A stretch of 14,204 nt of DNA from an uncultured Bacilli bacterium (GTDB lineage Bacteria > Bacillota_I > Bacilli_A > RF39 > UBA660). The translations under genes were made by a program, and so were the position numbers. How positions within the stretch are numbered: position 1 is the stretch's first letter; every line of letters begins with the position of its first letter. A model generated the notes under the pieces. The model searched no databases and was not told the origin of the DNA. It saw only the letters and a program-made list of their open reading frames with translations. Below are positions 7,506 to 14,180 of the stretch, piece by piece. The stretch covers positions 1-14,204 of the forward strand of contig CALVTA010000026.1 in the NCBI GenBank assembly GCA_944359735.1. The letters run 5' to 3'.

Positions 7506-8460
7506 TATTTATCACCTCAGTTAAAACTTCACTTAAAACGAGAAGAGTTTCATAAACTTCATCAATTGTATTTTCAGGACCACCTATTTCAATAAGAATT
7601 GTTCTGTTTGAAAAATCTTGATTATAAATACCATTCACTCCAGCTCCTTCCTTTTTATAAATACCTTTAGATAGTCCTGGTATTTTATTATTGATTGTAT
7701 CAGATATTTTAGTACTAAACTCTAAATTACTTTCATAATTAGGATTTTCCAAGCCTATTAGAAACATTACTTTGGCATAGTTTTTATTATTATAATTTAA
7801 AGTAGTTTTATCATGAGAAATAGAATCTCTATGAATATCTATAAAATATTTTAAACTTGGGTTATTGTTCTTTGCTTCTTCCATTAGTACTCTACTAGCA
7901 TCATAACTTCCAGCATAATTTAAACCTAAACTGCTCCTAATACTACTAATAGTTTTTTCCTCTATTAAGACACTAAATCCATTTTTTTCTAATTCTTCTT
8001 TTAAAACATAATCAGATAATTTGACGGTAGGCATAATACTATATTCTGCAAAAGAAGATGGTTTGTATTCTTCTGTATCATGAGAATTATATAAGTAGAT
8101 AGTGGGATCTGTATTATTCGCTTCATTACTTACTTTTTTTACTTTTTGTTCACTTTTAACTTCTTTAGTTAATCCTTTGTAATTAGTATTTAAAATAGAA
8201 AGAGGTTGAGATAAATCTAAGTCTATTAGTTTGGTCATGATTTGATGAAAATAACTATAGTTAGATTTACTATTAATGATAAATGGATTATTGTTTTCAA
8301 TTAAAAACTTAACTAAATCTTCATTCTTATATGGCAAATGAAATTTAGAAAGCGCCTTAATAGTTAATAAGAAAGAAGAAAAAACAATAATGAAAAAGAA
8401 AATAAATTTGAATTTTATTTTTTTTTGAGTTTTATTTTTAGATACAAATTTTCTTTTCAT
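7492..8460 (-). CDS. spoIIP: Stage II sporulation protein P (engulfment peptidoglycan hydrolase)
   Basis: SpoIIP cuts glycan-bound stem peptides and peptide crosslinks so that the mother-cell membrane can move around the forespore; it works with SpoIID and SpoIIM. This 322-aa protein has a basic N-terminus, one membrane helix (about 17-37), a linker to about 115 and the catalytic domain (about 118-315). Signature residues are H127 in YLYNSHDTEEY, H210 in FIDIHRDS and E291 in LIEIGGPEN, in the order of the Zn-amidase fold. The middle block SSLGLNYAGSYDASR is also typical. It is shorter than the approximately 400-aa B. subtilis protein, mostly in the linker. The Shine-Dalgarno GGAG is 8 nt before the ATG and lies right after an 8-bp hairpin (8473-8491). 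It follows gpr by 54 nt and overlaps the yqxA-position gene by 14 bp. Confidence 0.93.
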   Translation of the reverse strand: MKRKFVSKNKTQKKIKFKFIFFFIIVFSSFLLTIKALSKFHLPYKNEDLVKFLIENNNPFIINSKSNYSYFHQIMTKLIDLDLSQPLSILNTNYKGLTKEVKSEQKVKKVSNEANNTDPTIYLYNSHDTEEYKPSSFAEYSIMPTVKLSDYVLKEELEKNGFSVLIEEKTISSIRSSLGLNYAGSYDASRVLMEEAKNNNPSLKYFIDIHRDSISHDKTTLNYNNKNYAKVMFLIGLENPNYESNLEFSTKISDTINNKIPGLSKGIYKKEGAGVNGIYNQDFSNRTILIEIGGPENTIDEVYETLLVLSEVLTEVINNDQS

Positions 8461-8472
8461 AAAAAAGTCTCC

Positions 8473-8491
8473 TTTATTACATAGTAATAAA
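8473..8491 (-). promoter_or_regulatory. Hairpin directly before the spoIIP Shine-Dalgarno
   Basis: TTTATTAC (8473-8480) pairs perfectly with GTAATAAA (8484-8491) around a 3-nt loop. On the transcript the hairpin ends where AGGAG starts. A 10-bp palindrome AAGAGCTCTT (8491-8500) adjoins it. It may control spoIIP translation or act as an mRNA stabiliser between gpr and spoIIP; no T-run follows, so it is not a typical terminator. Confidence 0.35.
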
Positions 8492-8514
8492 AGAGCTCTT
8501 AAAATAATGTCGAA

Positions 8515-9531
8515 TTAGTTTAATTCTAAACTTTTATTTAAAGCTAGTGATAAAAGTTTGCTCAATTTACTAATAACAAAATCTATTTCTTTTGGAGTAA
8601 CTAATAAATTATATCCTAATGGTGTTAAAACTTCACTTATTAAAATCTTTATTTCTTCTTCATCTAAATTACCAATAAGTCCCATTACTTCTTCTCTTTC
8701 TTCTTTATTTAAGGATTTTTTGTGATCCTTATAATTTCTACTAGTTGGAGGAACTAATTTTAGAGAACTATTATTGATATTTTCCTTTTCATAAGAGAAG
8801 TGTCTAAATATATAGTTTATTGTATTACTTACAATGGTAGTAGCATCAACCACAGTAGGGATCCCAATTGCAATAACTGGTATACCTAAAGTTTCTTTAC
8901 TTATTTCAAATCTATTATTTAGAAGTCCACTTCCTGGATGAATTCCTGTATCGGTTAATTGAATAGTCTTGTTAATGCGTTCTAAACTAGAAGCTGCAAG
9001 TGCATCAATAACAATTAAGAAGTCCGGTTTGGTTTTTTCTATCACTCCTTCTATTATTTCTTTAGTTTCAATACCTGTTGTTCCCATTACTCCTGGTACT
9101 AAAGAAGAAATAATACGATATTTATTATCTAAAGGTAGACCTAACTCTACTATTTGTCTTGTTATTTTTATCTCATCTACCGTAAGAGGTCCTAAAGCAT
9201 CTGGGGTAGCCTTTCTATTACCTAATCCTATTATTAAACAACTATTATTATCTTTTATATTTATTTCCTTCAACAATTTTTTTATAGTTTTAATAGTTAC
9301 CTCTAGCAAATTATTAAAATTAATTTCATCTGTTACATCTTCAAAATAAATTGTTTTATAAACACCTGCTTTTTTCTTAATTGTTTCAGACATTTTCTTA
9401 TCTAAAGTTATACTTTCTATTCTTATATTTTTATATACTTCTTCTTTTTTTTGGTATTCTTTAACATTGTTAAGATGTTCTACGATCAGGTCTGTTCTTA
9501 ATCTGTACTTACTTAAATCAACTTCATGCAT
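8515..9531 (-). CDS. gpr: Germination protease GPR (spore SASP-degrading aspartic-type protease)
   Basis: GPR starts degradation of alpha/beta-type small acid-soluble proteins when a spore germinates. With ATG at 9531 it is 338 aa, a little shorter than Bacillus GPR (about 370). The start of the protein, DLSKYRLRTDLIVEH, matches the propeptide region with the RTDL box near the autoprocessing site. The conserved core is present: GLGNRKATPDALGP (D111), LVPGVMGTTGIET, FLIVIDALAASSLERI (D176) and LTDTGIHPGSGL, then IPVIAIGIPTVVDA. D111 and D176 match by motif and spacing the two essential Asp of B. megaterium GPR. A GTG at 9540 is inside AGGTGAT, the Shine-Dalgarno for the ATG, so the shorter start is preferred. 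It is divergent from rpsT and heads gpr-spoIIP-yqxA. Forespore (sigma-G) control is expected. Confidence 0.95.
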   Translation of the reverse strand: MHEVDLSKYRLRTDLIVEHLNNVKEYQKKEEVYKNIRIESITLDKKMSETIKKKAGVYKTIYFEDVTDEINFNNLLEVTIKTIKKLLKEINIKDNNSCLIIGLGNRKATPDALGPLTVDEIKITRQIVELGLPLDNKYRIISSLVPGVMGTTGIETKEIIEGVIEKTKPDFLIVIDALAASSLERINKTIQLTDTGIHPGSGLLNNRFEISKETLGIPVIAIGIPTVVDATTIVSNTINYIFRHFSYEKENINNSSLKLVPPTSRNYKDHKKSLNKEEREEVMGLIGNLDEEEIKILISEVLTPLGYNLLVTPKEIDFVISKLSKLLSLALNKSLELN

Positions 9532-9547
9532 TTTTATCACCTATTGT

Positions 9548-9577
9548 TAGTATTATCAAAATTTTAGAAAATATTTG
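9548..9577 (-). promoter_or_regulatory. Candidate sigma-G-like promoter of gpr
   Basis: On the minus strand AATACTA (complement of 9548-9554) resembles the forespore -10 CATACTA (6/7), and CAAATA (complement of 9572-9577), 17 nt upstream, matches TGAATA in 4/6. Transcription would then start almost at the Shine-Dalgarno, leaving a leader of about 10 nt, which weakens the call. Confidence 0.3.
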
Positions 9578-9603
9578 CAAAATAATGTATTATTTGATAA
9601 AAT
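9575..9603 (+). promoter_or_regulatory. Vegetative promoter of rpsT
   Basis: TTGCAA (9575-9580) and TAAAAT (9598-9603) are spaced 17 nt. This predicts transcription starting near 9610, about 25 nt before the rpsT ATG. Its -35 shares bases with the opposite-strand gpr candidate. Confidence 0.55.
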
Positions 9604-9634
9604 TAGATTGTTTACAAAAAGTGAGGTGAAAAAC

Positions 9635-9895
9635 ATGCCAAATATTAGAAGTGCTAAGAAAAGAGTACGTAGTAATGCAAGGAAAGCTGATATTAATACC
9701 TTAGTTAGATCTAGTATGAGAACTGCCATTAAAAATTGTGAAAAAGCAGTTAACTCAGGTAATAAAGATGAAGCAAATAATAAATTAAATATTGCATTAC
9801 AAAGAGTTGACAAAGCTTGTTCTAGTGGACTTATTCATAAAAACAAAGCTGCTAGACTAAAATCAAGACTTACAAAGTCAATAAATAATATGTAA
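9635..9895 (+). CDS. rpsT: 30S ribosomal protein S20
   Basis: S20 binds 16S rRNA early in 30S assembly. The protein is 86 aa, basic and alpha-helical, beginning MPNIRSAKKRVRSNARKA, the invariant S20 N-terminus, and ending in a KNKAARLKSRLTKSIN helix. The ATG at 9635 is chosen over upstream in-frame codons because of GTGAGGTG (9621-9628) and the family start. It has its own promoter and a strong terminator. Its divergent position next to gpr follows the Bacillus arrangement. Confidence 0.97.
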   Translation: MPNIRSAKKRVRSNARKADINTLVRSSMRTAIKNCEKAVNSGNKDEANNKLNIALQRVDKACSSGLIHKNKAARLKSRLTKSINNM

Positions 9896-9896
9896 T

Positions 9897-9935
9897 AAAA
9901 AGAAATGTGGATAGTGTACACGCACATTTCTTTTT
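9897..9935. terminator. Bidirectional terminator between rpsT and rbgA
   Basis: The arm AAAAAGAAATGTG (9897-9909) is perfectly complementary to 9923-9935 (13 bp) with a 13-nt loop that contains the palindrome GTGTACAC. Each arm starts with A5 and ends with T5, so both strands give a hairpin plus U-run. It begins 1 nt after the rpsT stop, and its right arm includes bases of the rbgA TAA (9934-9936). Confidence 0.85.
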
Positions 9936-10806
9936 AATTTAGTCTATCTAATGTTATATTTTTAAAAGCATTATTTTTAATGTCATTTAAAACAATCGTA
10001 GAAGCTTTTTCATAATTTATGTTATTACCTTTGCTTAGAGCACCTCTTTTTTTAGCAATAGACTCTAGTATTTCTAAATCACTCATATTATTAACACTTA
10101 AATTATATCTTTCTTCAAACTTATTCTTATATAATTTAATTATAATATTAATTGCTGTTAATGCTAATTCTTCTTTGTTTAATATTTCTTCCTTAATAGA
10201 CGAAAGAATAGCGAGTTTTTTTGCACCTTCTTGATCTTCTAGTTTAGGCCATAAAATACCGGGTGAATCTAATAAATCAATATTTTTATTAACTCTAATC
10301 CAAGAAAGGCTTTTGGTAAACCCTGGAATATTACCAACCCCTGCCACTTTTTTTCCTACTAATCTATTTATTAGAGTGCTCTTTCCAACATTAGGTATAC
10401 CTATGATTAAAGCACGAAGATTTCTTGGTTTTAGTCCTTTATTTTTTCTCTTCTCATTAAGATTTTTTCTTACTATTTCACTCAATTCTAATATTTTTTT
10501 TATATTTTTATTAGTCATCAAATCTACTGCTACTACCATATATCCTAAATTCTCATAATAGTTAATAAATTTATCAGTTTCTTTAGTATCACATAAATCA
10601 TATTTAGTCATAATTAATATTCTCGGTTTATCTTTAATCAAATCATCTATATCTTTTATTTTAGAAGATATAGGCATTCTAGCATCTATTACTTCATATA
10701 TTATATCAATTAGATTTAATTTTTCTTTTATTTCCCTTTTGGTTTTTTGCATATGACCAGGATACCAGTTAATCGCAGTTTTGTGACAACTTTCATTATA
10801 ATTCAT
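9934..10806 (-). CDS. rbgA: Ribosome biogenesis GTPase A (YlqF/RbgA)
   Basis: RbgA is a circularly permuted GTPase needed for late 50S maturation. The 290-aa protein has the family start NWYPGHMQKTKREI (13-26), then G4 TKYD (67-70; NKxD in most members), G1 GIPNVGKST (136-144), G2 PGFT (161-164) and G3 DSPG (180-183), the permuted order. The C-terminal helical domain follows to residue 290. Eleven residues (MNYNESCHKTA) precede the conserved block, somewhat more than in B. subtilis. The ATG overlaps the stop of the serine recombinase as ATGA (10803-10806) and the Shine-Dalgarno GGAAGTGAT is inside the recombinase gene. An essential assembly gene therefore sits translationally tied to a mobile-type gene, with no separate promoter seen upstream. 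Confidence 0.95.
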   Translation of the reverse strand: MNYNESCHKTAINWYPGHMQKTKREIKEKLNLIDIIYEVIDARMPISSKIKDIDDLIKDKPRILIMTKYDLCDTKETDKFINYYENLGYMVVAVDLMTNKNIKKILELSEIVRKNLNEKRKNKGLKPRNLRALIIGIPNVGKSTLINRLVGKKVAGVGNIPGFTKSLSWIRVNKNIDLLDSPGILWPKLEDQEGAKKLAILSSIKEEILNKEELALTAINIIIKLYKNKFEERYNLSVNNMSDLEILESIAKKRGALSKGNNINYEKASTIVLNDIKNNAFKNITLDRLN

Positions 10807-12062
10807 ACTTTATCACTTCCTTTTTTCGATATTATATCATATATTTTTTTATATGTTATTTTGATTTTATTTTTATCATATACAACAATCGTATCTATAA
10901 AATCGTTTAATACATTATTACTAATTTTCTTAAATTGTATATTAGGATATTTTTCTTTCATATCTTGAAATATCAATTCTTCCAATCTATCTTTTCTAAG
11001 ACTGTGATTTGTACAACTATGATTTCTTACAAATGAAGAACAATAATAATATTCTTTATCTTTAGATTTTCTTAAAACCATAGATTTACCACAATCTGAA
11101 CACTTTAAATATCCTGCAAACATATCTCCACTACTAAAATAACCTTTTTTCTTATCTAAAACATTTTGTACTTCATCAAACACTTCTTTACTGATAATTG
11201 GCTCGTGATGATTAGGAATTATTATCCAATCATCTCTATTTACATCAACCAATTTATCTGTTTTATAATTTAATTTTGTTTTAACATTTTGAATCAACGT
11301 TCCAGTATACGTTTCATTTTTTAAAATTCTACTTACTATTTCAGTGTTCCATTTCTTTGAACACATTAATTTTTTATTACTTATTTTTTCCTTACTTTGT
11401 CTGTATAAACTTGGAGTTAAAGTATTTCTATCATTTAAATGTTCCGCTATCTCTTTTCTACTTTTTCCTAAAAGTATCATATTAAATATTTTCTTTACAA
11501 CATAGGAAGATTCCCTATCTATAATAAATTTATGTTTATCTTTTGGATTTTTTAGATAACCATATGGAGCATTTACTCCAATAAACTGTCCATTTAATTG
11601 TTTTGTTTTTAAAGTCGATCTAACTTTTTCAGAAATGTCTCTAGCATATTGATCGTTTATTAAATTTTTCAAGGGAATTAAAATAGTATTGGTAGATTTC
11701 GCATTTTTTAAACTATCTATATCGTCAATAATCGAAATAAATCTAACATTATATCCTGGAAGAATATTTTCTAAATAATTATCTGATTCTATATGATTTC
11801 TACCAAATCTTGATAAATCTTTAACAACCACTGTATTTATTTTTCCTTCAATCATATCATTAAACATTCTTTTATATCCTGGTCTGTCAAATGTTGTACC
11901 TGAATATCCATCATCAATATAAAAATCATAAAATTCTAAATCCTTATTCTCTTTTATATATGAAGTTATTATTAATTTTTGATTAGTAACACTATTTGAT
12001 TCATCTTTTATTTTATCTTCTTTAGATAACCTAATATATCCTGCAACTTTATATTTTTGCAT
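10803..12062 (-). CDS. Serine recombinase (large-serine-recombinase type, short C-terminal part)
   Basis: This 419-aa site-specific recombinase has a resolvase catalytic domain (about 1-150) with nucleophile S13 in YIRLSKED, D59-R60 in TFDRPGY and the arginine motif LSRFGR (83-88). A recombinase DNA-binding domain (about 160-265, starting NAPYGYLKNP) follows, then a zinc ribbon with C321, C324, C341 and C350. Large serine recombinases usually have a long coiled coil of about 80-100 residues between the ribbon and a final IVVYDKNKIKITYK-type strand; here only about 20 residues lie between, so that coiled coil is missing. It would cut and rejoin DNA at att sites and is the likely mover of the cassette. 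The Shine-Dalgarno is GGGTGAT; the HEPN gene ends 21 nt upstream and the stop overlaps rbgA. Confidence 0.92.
   Translation of the reverse strand: MQKYKVAGYIRLSKEDKIKDESNSVTNQKLIITSYIKENKDLEFYDFYIDDGYSGTTFDRPGYKRMFNDMIEGKINTVVVKDLSRFGRNHIESDNYLENILPGYNVRFISIIDDIDSLKNAKSTNTILIPLKNLINDQYARDISEKVRSTLKTKQLNGQFIGVNAPYGYLKNPKDKHKFIIDRESSYVVKKIFNMILLGKSRKEIAEHLNDRNTLTPSLYRQSKEKISNKKLMCSKKWNTEIVSRILKNETYTGTLIQNVKTKLNYKTDKLVDVNRDDWIIIPNHHEPIISKEVFDEVQNVLDKKKGYFSSGDMFAGYLKCSDCGKSMVLRKSKDKEYYYCSSFVRNHSCTNHSLRKDRLEELIFQDMKEKYPNIQFKKISNNVLNDFIDTIVVYDKNKIKITYKKIYDIISKKGSDKV
10804..10820. repeat. Candidate attachment-site copy at the recombinase/rbgA junction
   Basis: CATACTTTATCACTTCC matches 14164-14180 in 14 of 17 positions without gaps, and the following three T extend it so that TCACTTCCTTT (10813-10823) is identical to 14173-14183. 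On the minus strand it is GGAAGTGA plus the rbgA start ATG. It could be an att half-site of the recombinase, or only two similar Shine-Dalgarno/start segments. Confidence 0.4.
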
Positions 12063-12083
12063 TACTAATCACCCTTTTCTTTA

Positions 12084-13148
12084 TTACGTAATATTTTTGT
12101 TAGATAATATCGAATAATTCTTGTTTAAAAATTCTAAACAAATTTGATCATATAATTTGCTATATTGCTTAGGTGATGTTCTCATATATTTTATAAACAA
12201 CTGTACTCGTATATCTAAATCATCTCTTTGTGTATTATTTATCAAATTCTTCATTTCTTGAGGCTCAAATATATTATAAGTCATGGAAATATTCCAATAA
12301 ATAATTAATATTTCTCTTACATAATCTCTTAACTCATTTTCTTGTTCAGTGGTTAATTCATATCCATCATTACCATGAATATATCGTGAACGTATCTCAT
12401 AATATGTAGTCAATTTCCATTTAGAACTATGTCTTTGCCTACTATTTAGAAACAAAATATTGCTTGCATAATTAGAAACTTCTTTAGTAATATTATTTCC
12501 TATAATATTAAACAATGATTCTAATGATGAAAATAATAATGTAAATCTAACACCTACATCTTGTGATTCAAAAGATTTTAAATAAAAGTTTAAAGCTCTT
12601 TTATATCTTACGTTTTTATTTTCAAGCTCCGATATTGTAGAATCCGAGATATAAAGACTTAATCTTTGACTCAGTTTATTCTTCATTTCTTCATCATAGT
12701 CTCTAACTGTTAATCTAGATATCTCCCAATTAACACCACCAACATAGGTGTAAAAATCATTGTTCTCATTATAAATAACAGTTTTAAAAACAGGCAATGT
12801 TATACCTAAACCAGTTAATAATCTGATTTTCTTTTGCAATAGATTAACTTTTTTAAATTGTTCATCTAATATCTTATTTTCTATTTCACTTTTGGAAACT
12901 TTGTCATCAACTTCGTATTTAATTAATTCTTCATTCTCGAAATATTCATAATAATTACCCACTTTTCCCTTACAAGAATAGATTGAGTTAAGCAAATGGC
13001 CCGATGTATAGAATATATAATCTGAATTATCAGCATCCACTATATTTTCATCATATAGACCTGTTTTTTCTATAAATCCATCTAATTCAAAGTTATTCAT
13101 TGGAAATATACCACTTATCAATATTTTTGTCTTATAATATAAAACCAT
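12084..13148 (-). CDS. HEPN-domain protein with Rx4H ribonuclease motif (ApeA-like HEPN), predicted defence effector
   Basis: This 354-aa soluble protein has an N-terminal region (about 1-175) of mixed beta/alpha character that I do not recognise and a C-terminal helical HEPN-type domain (about 185-300). The HEPN features are RFTLLFSSLESLFNIIG (helix with an acidic residue, E210) and IRSRYIHGND, where R253 and H258 form the Rx4H motif of HEPN RNases. This layout, an N-terminal sensor-like part and a HEPN part with a (S/A)LESL helix, resembles ApeA-like and other abortive-infection HEPN proteins. Such proteins cleave RNA when an infection is sensed. Its position between dinD and a recombinase supports a mobile defence role. 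The Shine-Dalgarno AAGGAG is 5 nt before the ATG. Enzymatic activity and the trigger are inferred. Confidence 0.7.
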   Translation of the reverse strand: MVLYYKTKILISGIFPMNNFELDGFIEKTGLYDENIVDADNSDYIFYTSGHLLNSIYSCKGKVGNYYEYFENEELIKYEVDDKVSKSEIENKILDEQFKKVNLLQKKIRLLTGLGITLPVFKTVIYNENNDFYTYVGGVNWEISRLTVRDYDEEMKNKLSQRLSLYISDSTISELENKNVRYKRALNFYLKSFESQDVGVRFTLLFSSLESLFNIIGNNITKEVSNYASNILFLNSRQRHSSKWKLTTYYEIRSRYIHGNDGYELTTEQENELRDYVREILIIYWNISMTYNIFEPQEMKNLINNTQRDDLDIRVQLFIKYMRTSPKQYSKLYDQICLEFLNKNYSILSNKNIT

Positions 13149-13175
13149 TGTTACTCCTTAAAATATTAAAACTTT

Positions 13176-14030
13176 TTATTTTATTCCTTCGAGTTTCTTC
13201 TTTTCTTTATTTTCTAATTGTTTCTTTTCTCTTTCAAGTTCTTTTAAACTCTTTTTTGGTGTTGGCATTTCTTCAGGCATCATACCACCAATATCGGCAA
13301 TTGCTTTTCTTACCTTTTTACCTACTTCATAATGTACGTTTTTGGCATTATTTTCGCCTTGAACATTATCTCTTAAAAGTTTCTGTTTTGTTTGATTGAT
13401 TCTAAATAAATTAGCTACCAGCTCATCTTCATTCATATTATCTAAAATATCTTCTCTATAACGTAATTTTTTTCTCTTGAAAATATCATCAGCTGTTTCA
13501 CCGTTATACAGTCCTTTATACCCCGCATTATGAAACTCAGCCATATTTTTCACTCCTGCAGACGATGCGATTTTTTGTAAAGTATAATTGCCTTGTTTTG
13601 TTAGTTTTCTTTGATAAAATCTTTTTTCATCATCTGATAGTGAATCATATTCTTGCTCAGTTATTTCTTGCTTTCTTGTTTGAATAGCAAAATATGTTTG
13701 TCCTAAGGCAACAACTTCTTTATTTGGATCAGCATTTTGTACTATTAAATAGCATGCATATCTAGAAAGTTCATAGTCAAGAATTTTCCTTTTTGCAGTT
13801 TTACCTAATTCTATCATTTTGTTGACTTCAACAAAATGATTAAGTACATTAAACTTACTGTTTTCACAAGATGCCATAGCTTTATCTATTACTATTTTAA
13901 AGTTTCTCCACTCTTTATATTCCAATACTTTTTGTAATTCACGTGCATACCAATATTCGTTTCCATATTCATCTATATGCTTTATATTTTCAAACATTTT
14001 GTTAGTATGATTAGTACTAATTTTCTTCAT
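13176..14030 (-). CDS. dinD: DNA damage-inducible protein D (DinD)
   Basis: The 284-aa protein matches what I recall of E. coli DinD (about 274 aa) along its length: DEYGNEYWYARELQKVLEY (N-terminal BRO-N-like part), SRYACYLIVQNADPNKEV, GQTYFAIQTRKQE, a central GYKGLYNGETADDIFKRK, LVANLFRINQTKQKL and the tail IADIGGMMPEEMPTPKKSL. E. coli DinD is SOS-induced and inhibits RecA strand exchange; homologues are scattered on mobile elements. The C-terminus is a charged Lys/Glu coil. The Shine-Dalgarno AGGAGG is very good. No GAACnnnnGTTC-type LexA box is seen in the 174 bases upstream that are in the window. It lies 27 nt before the HEPN gene, in the same operon. Confidence 0.95.
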   Translation of the reverse strand: MKKISTNHTNKMFENIKHIDEYGNEYWYARELQKVLEYKEWRNFKIVIDKAMASCENSKFNVLNHFVEVNKMIELGKTAKRKILDYELSRYACYLIVQNADPNKEVVALGQTYFAIQTRKQEITEQEYDSLSDDEKRFYQRKLTKQGNYTLQKIASSAGVKNMAEFHNAGYKGLYNGETADDIFKRKKLRYREDILDNMNEDELVANLFRINQTKQKLLRDNVQGENNAKNVHYEVGKKVRKAIADIGGMMPEEMPTPKKSLKELEREKKQLENKEKKKLEGIK

Positions 14031-14064
14031 TATTCCCTCCTTCTATTTATAAATGTGTAAAAAC

Positions 14065-14166
14065 TTATTTCTCTATTTTTCTTATTTTATAAGGGTTTAG
14101 TGATGGTTTGGCATAAATGTGTCTCGCCCAGTTGATATTTGTCGAGTTTTGTCGATTATTTTCCAT
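14065..14166 (-). CDS. Possible 33-aa basic protein upstream of dinD
   Basis: An ATG at 14166 preceded by GGAAGTGA (8 nt spacing) opens a 33-codon frame, reading MENNRQNSTN at its start and NPYKIRKIEK at its end; 34 nt separate the stop from dinD. Composition is basic and contains W, H and Y, so it may be a true small protein or a leader peptide for dinD. I do not recognise it. The start lies in one copy of the imperfect repeat described below. Short length keeps the confidence low. Confidence 0.4.
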   Translation of the reverse strand: MENNRQNSTNINWARHIYAKPSLNPYKIRKIEK

Positions 14167-14180
14167 AACTTTTCACTTCC
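14164..14180. repeat. Candidate attachment-site copy upstream of dinD
   Basis: CATAACTTTTCACTTCC is the second copy of the imperfect repeat at 10804-10820; the exact shared core is 14173-14183. Beyond it (14184-14204) three minus-strand frames are open to the edge; one ends at TGA 14173-14175 inside the core (QSEKEKQRK, stop), another at TAA 14156-14158. These may be the 3' end of a gene that lay directly upstream of rbgA before insertion, but the frame cannot be decided. Confidence 0.4.

Noticed and set aside
8969..9349. Plus-strand open frame of 126 codons opposite gpr
   Set aside because: It lies wholly across the conserved GPR catalytic region; composition is that of a complement shadow.
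9529..9540. GTG at 9540 as gpr start
   Set aside because: It lies within AGGTGAT, which serves the ATG at 9531.
9556..9813. Minus-strand open frame of 85 codons opposite rpsT
   Set aside because: It is antisense to the clear S20 gene, has no Shine-Dalgarno and no family likeness.
10019..10968. Several plus-strand open frames over rbgA and the recombinase end
   Set aside because: They are antisense to strongly supported genes and have no Shine-Dalgarno sites.
13100..13399. Plus-strand open frame of 99 codons across the dinD/HEPN junction
   Set aside because: It is antisense to the DinD C-terminus, is Leu/Phe-rich as a complement of Lys/Glu-rich codons and has no Shine-Dalgarno.
14138..14155. 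Two copies of TTTGTCGA with a 10-bp period, considered as operator sites
   Set aside because: They lie inside the 33-codon ORF, only two copies are present and no known operator matches.
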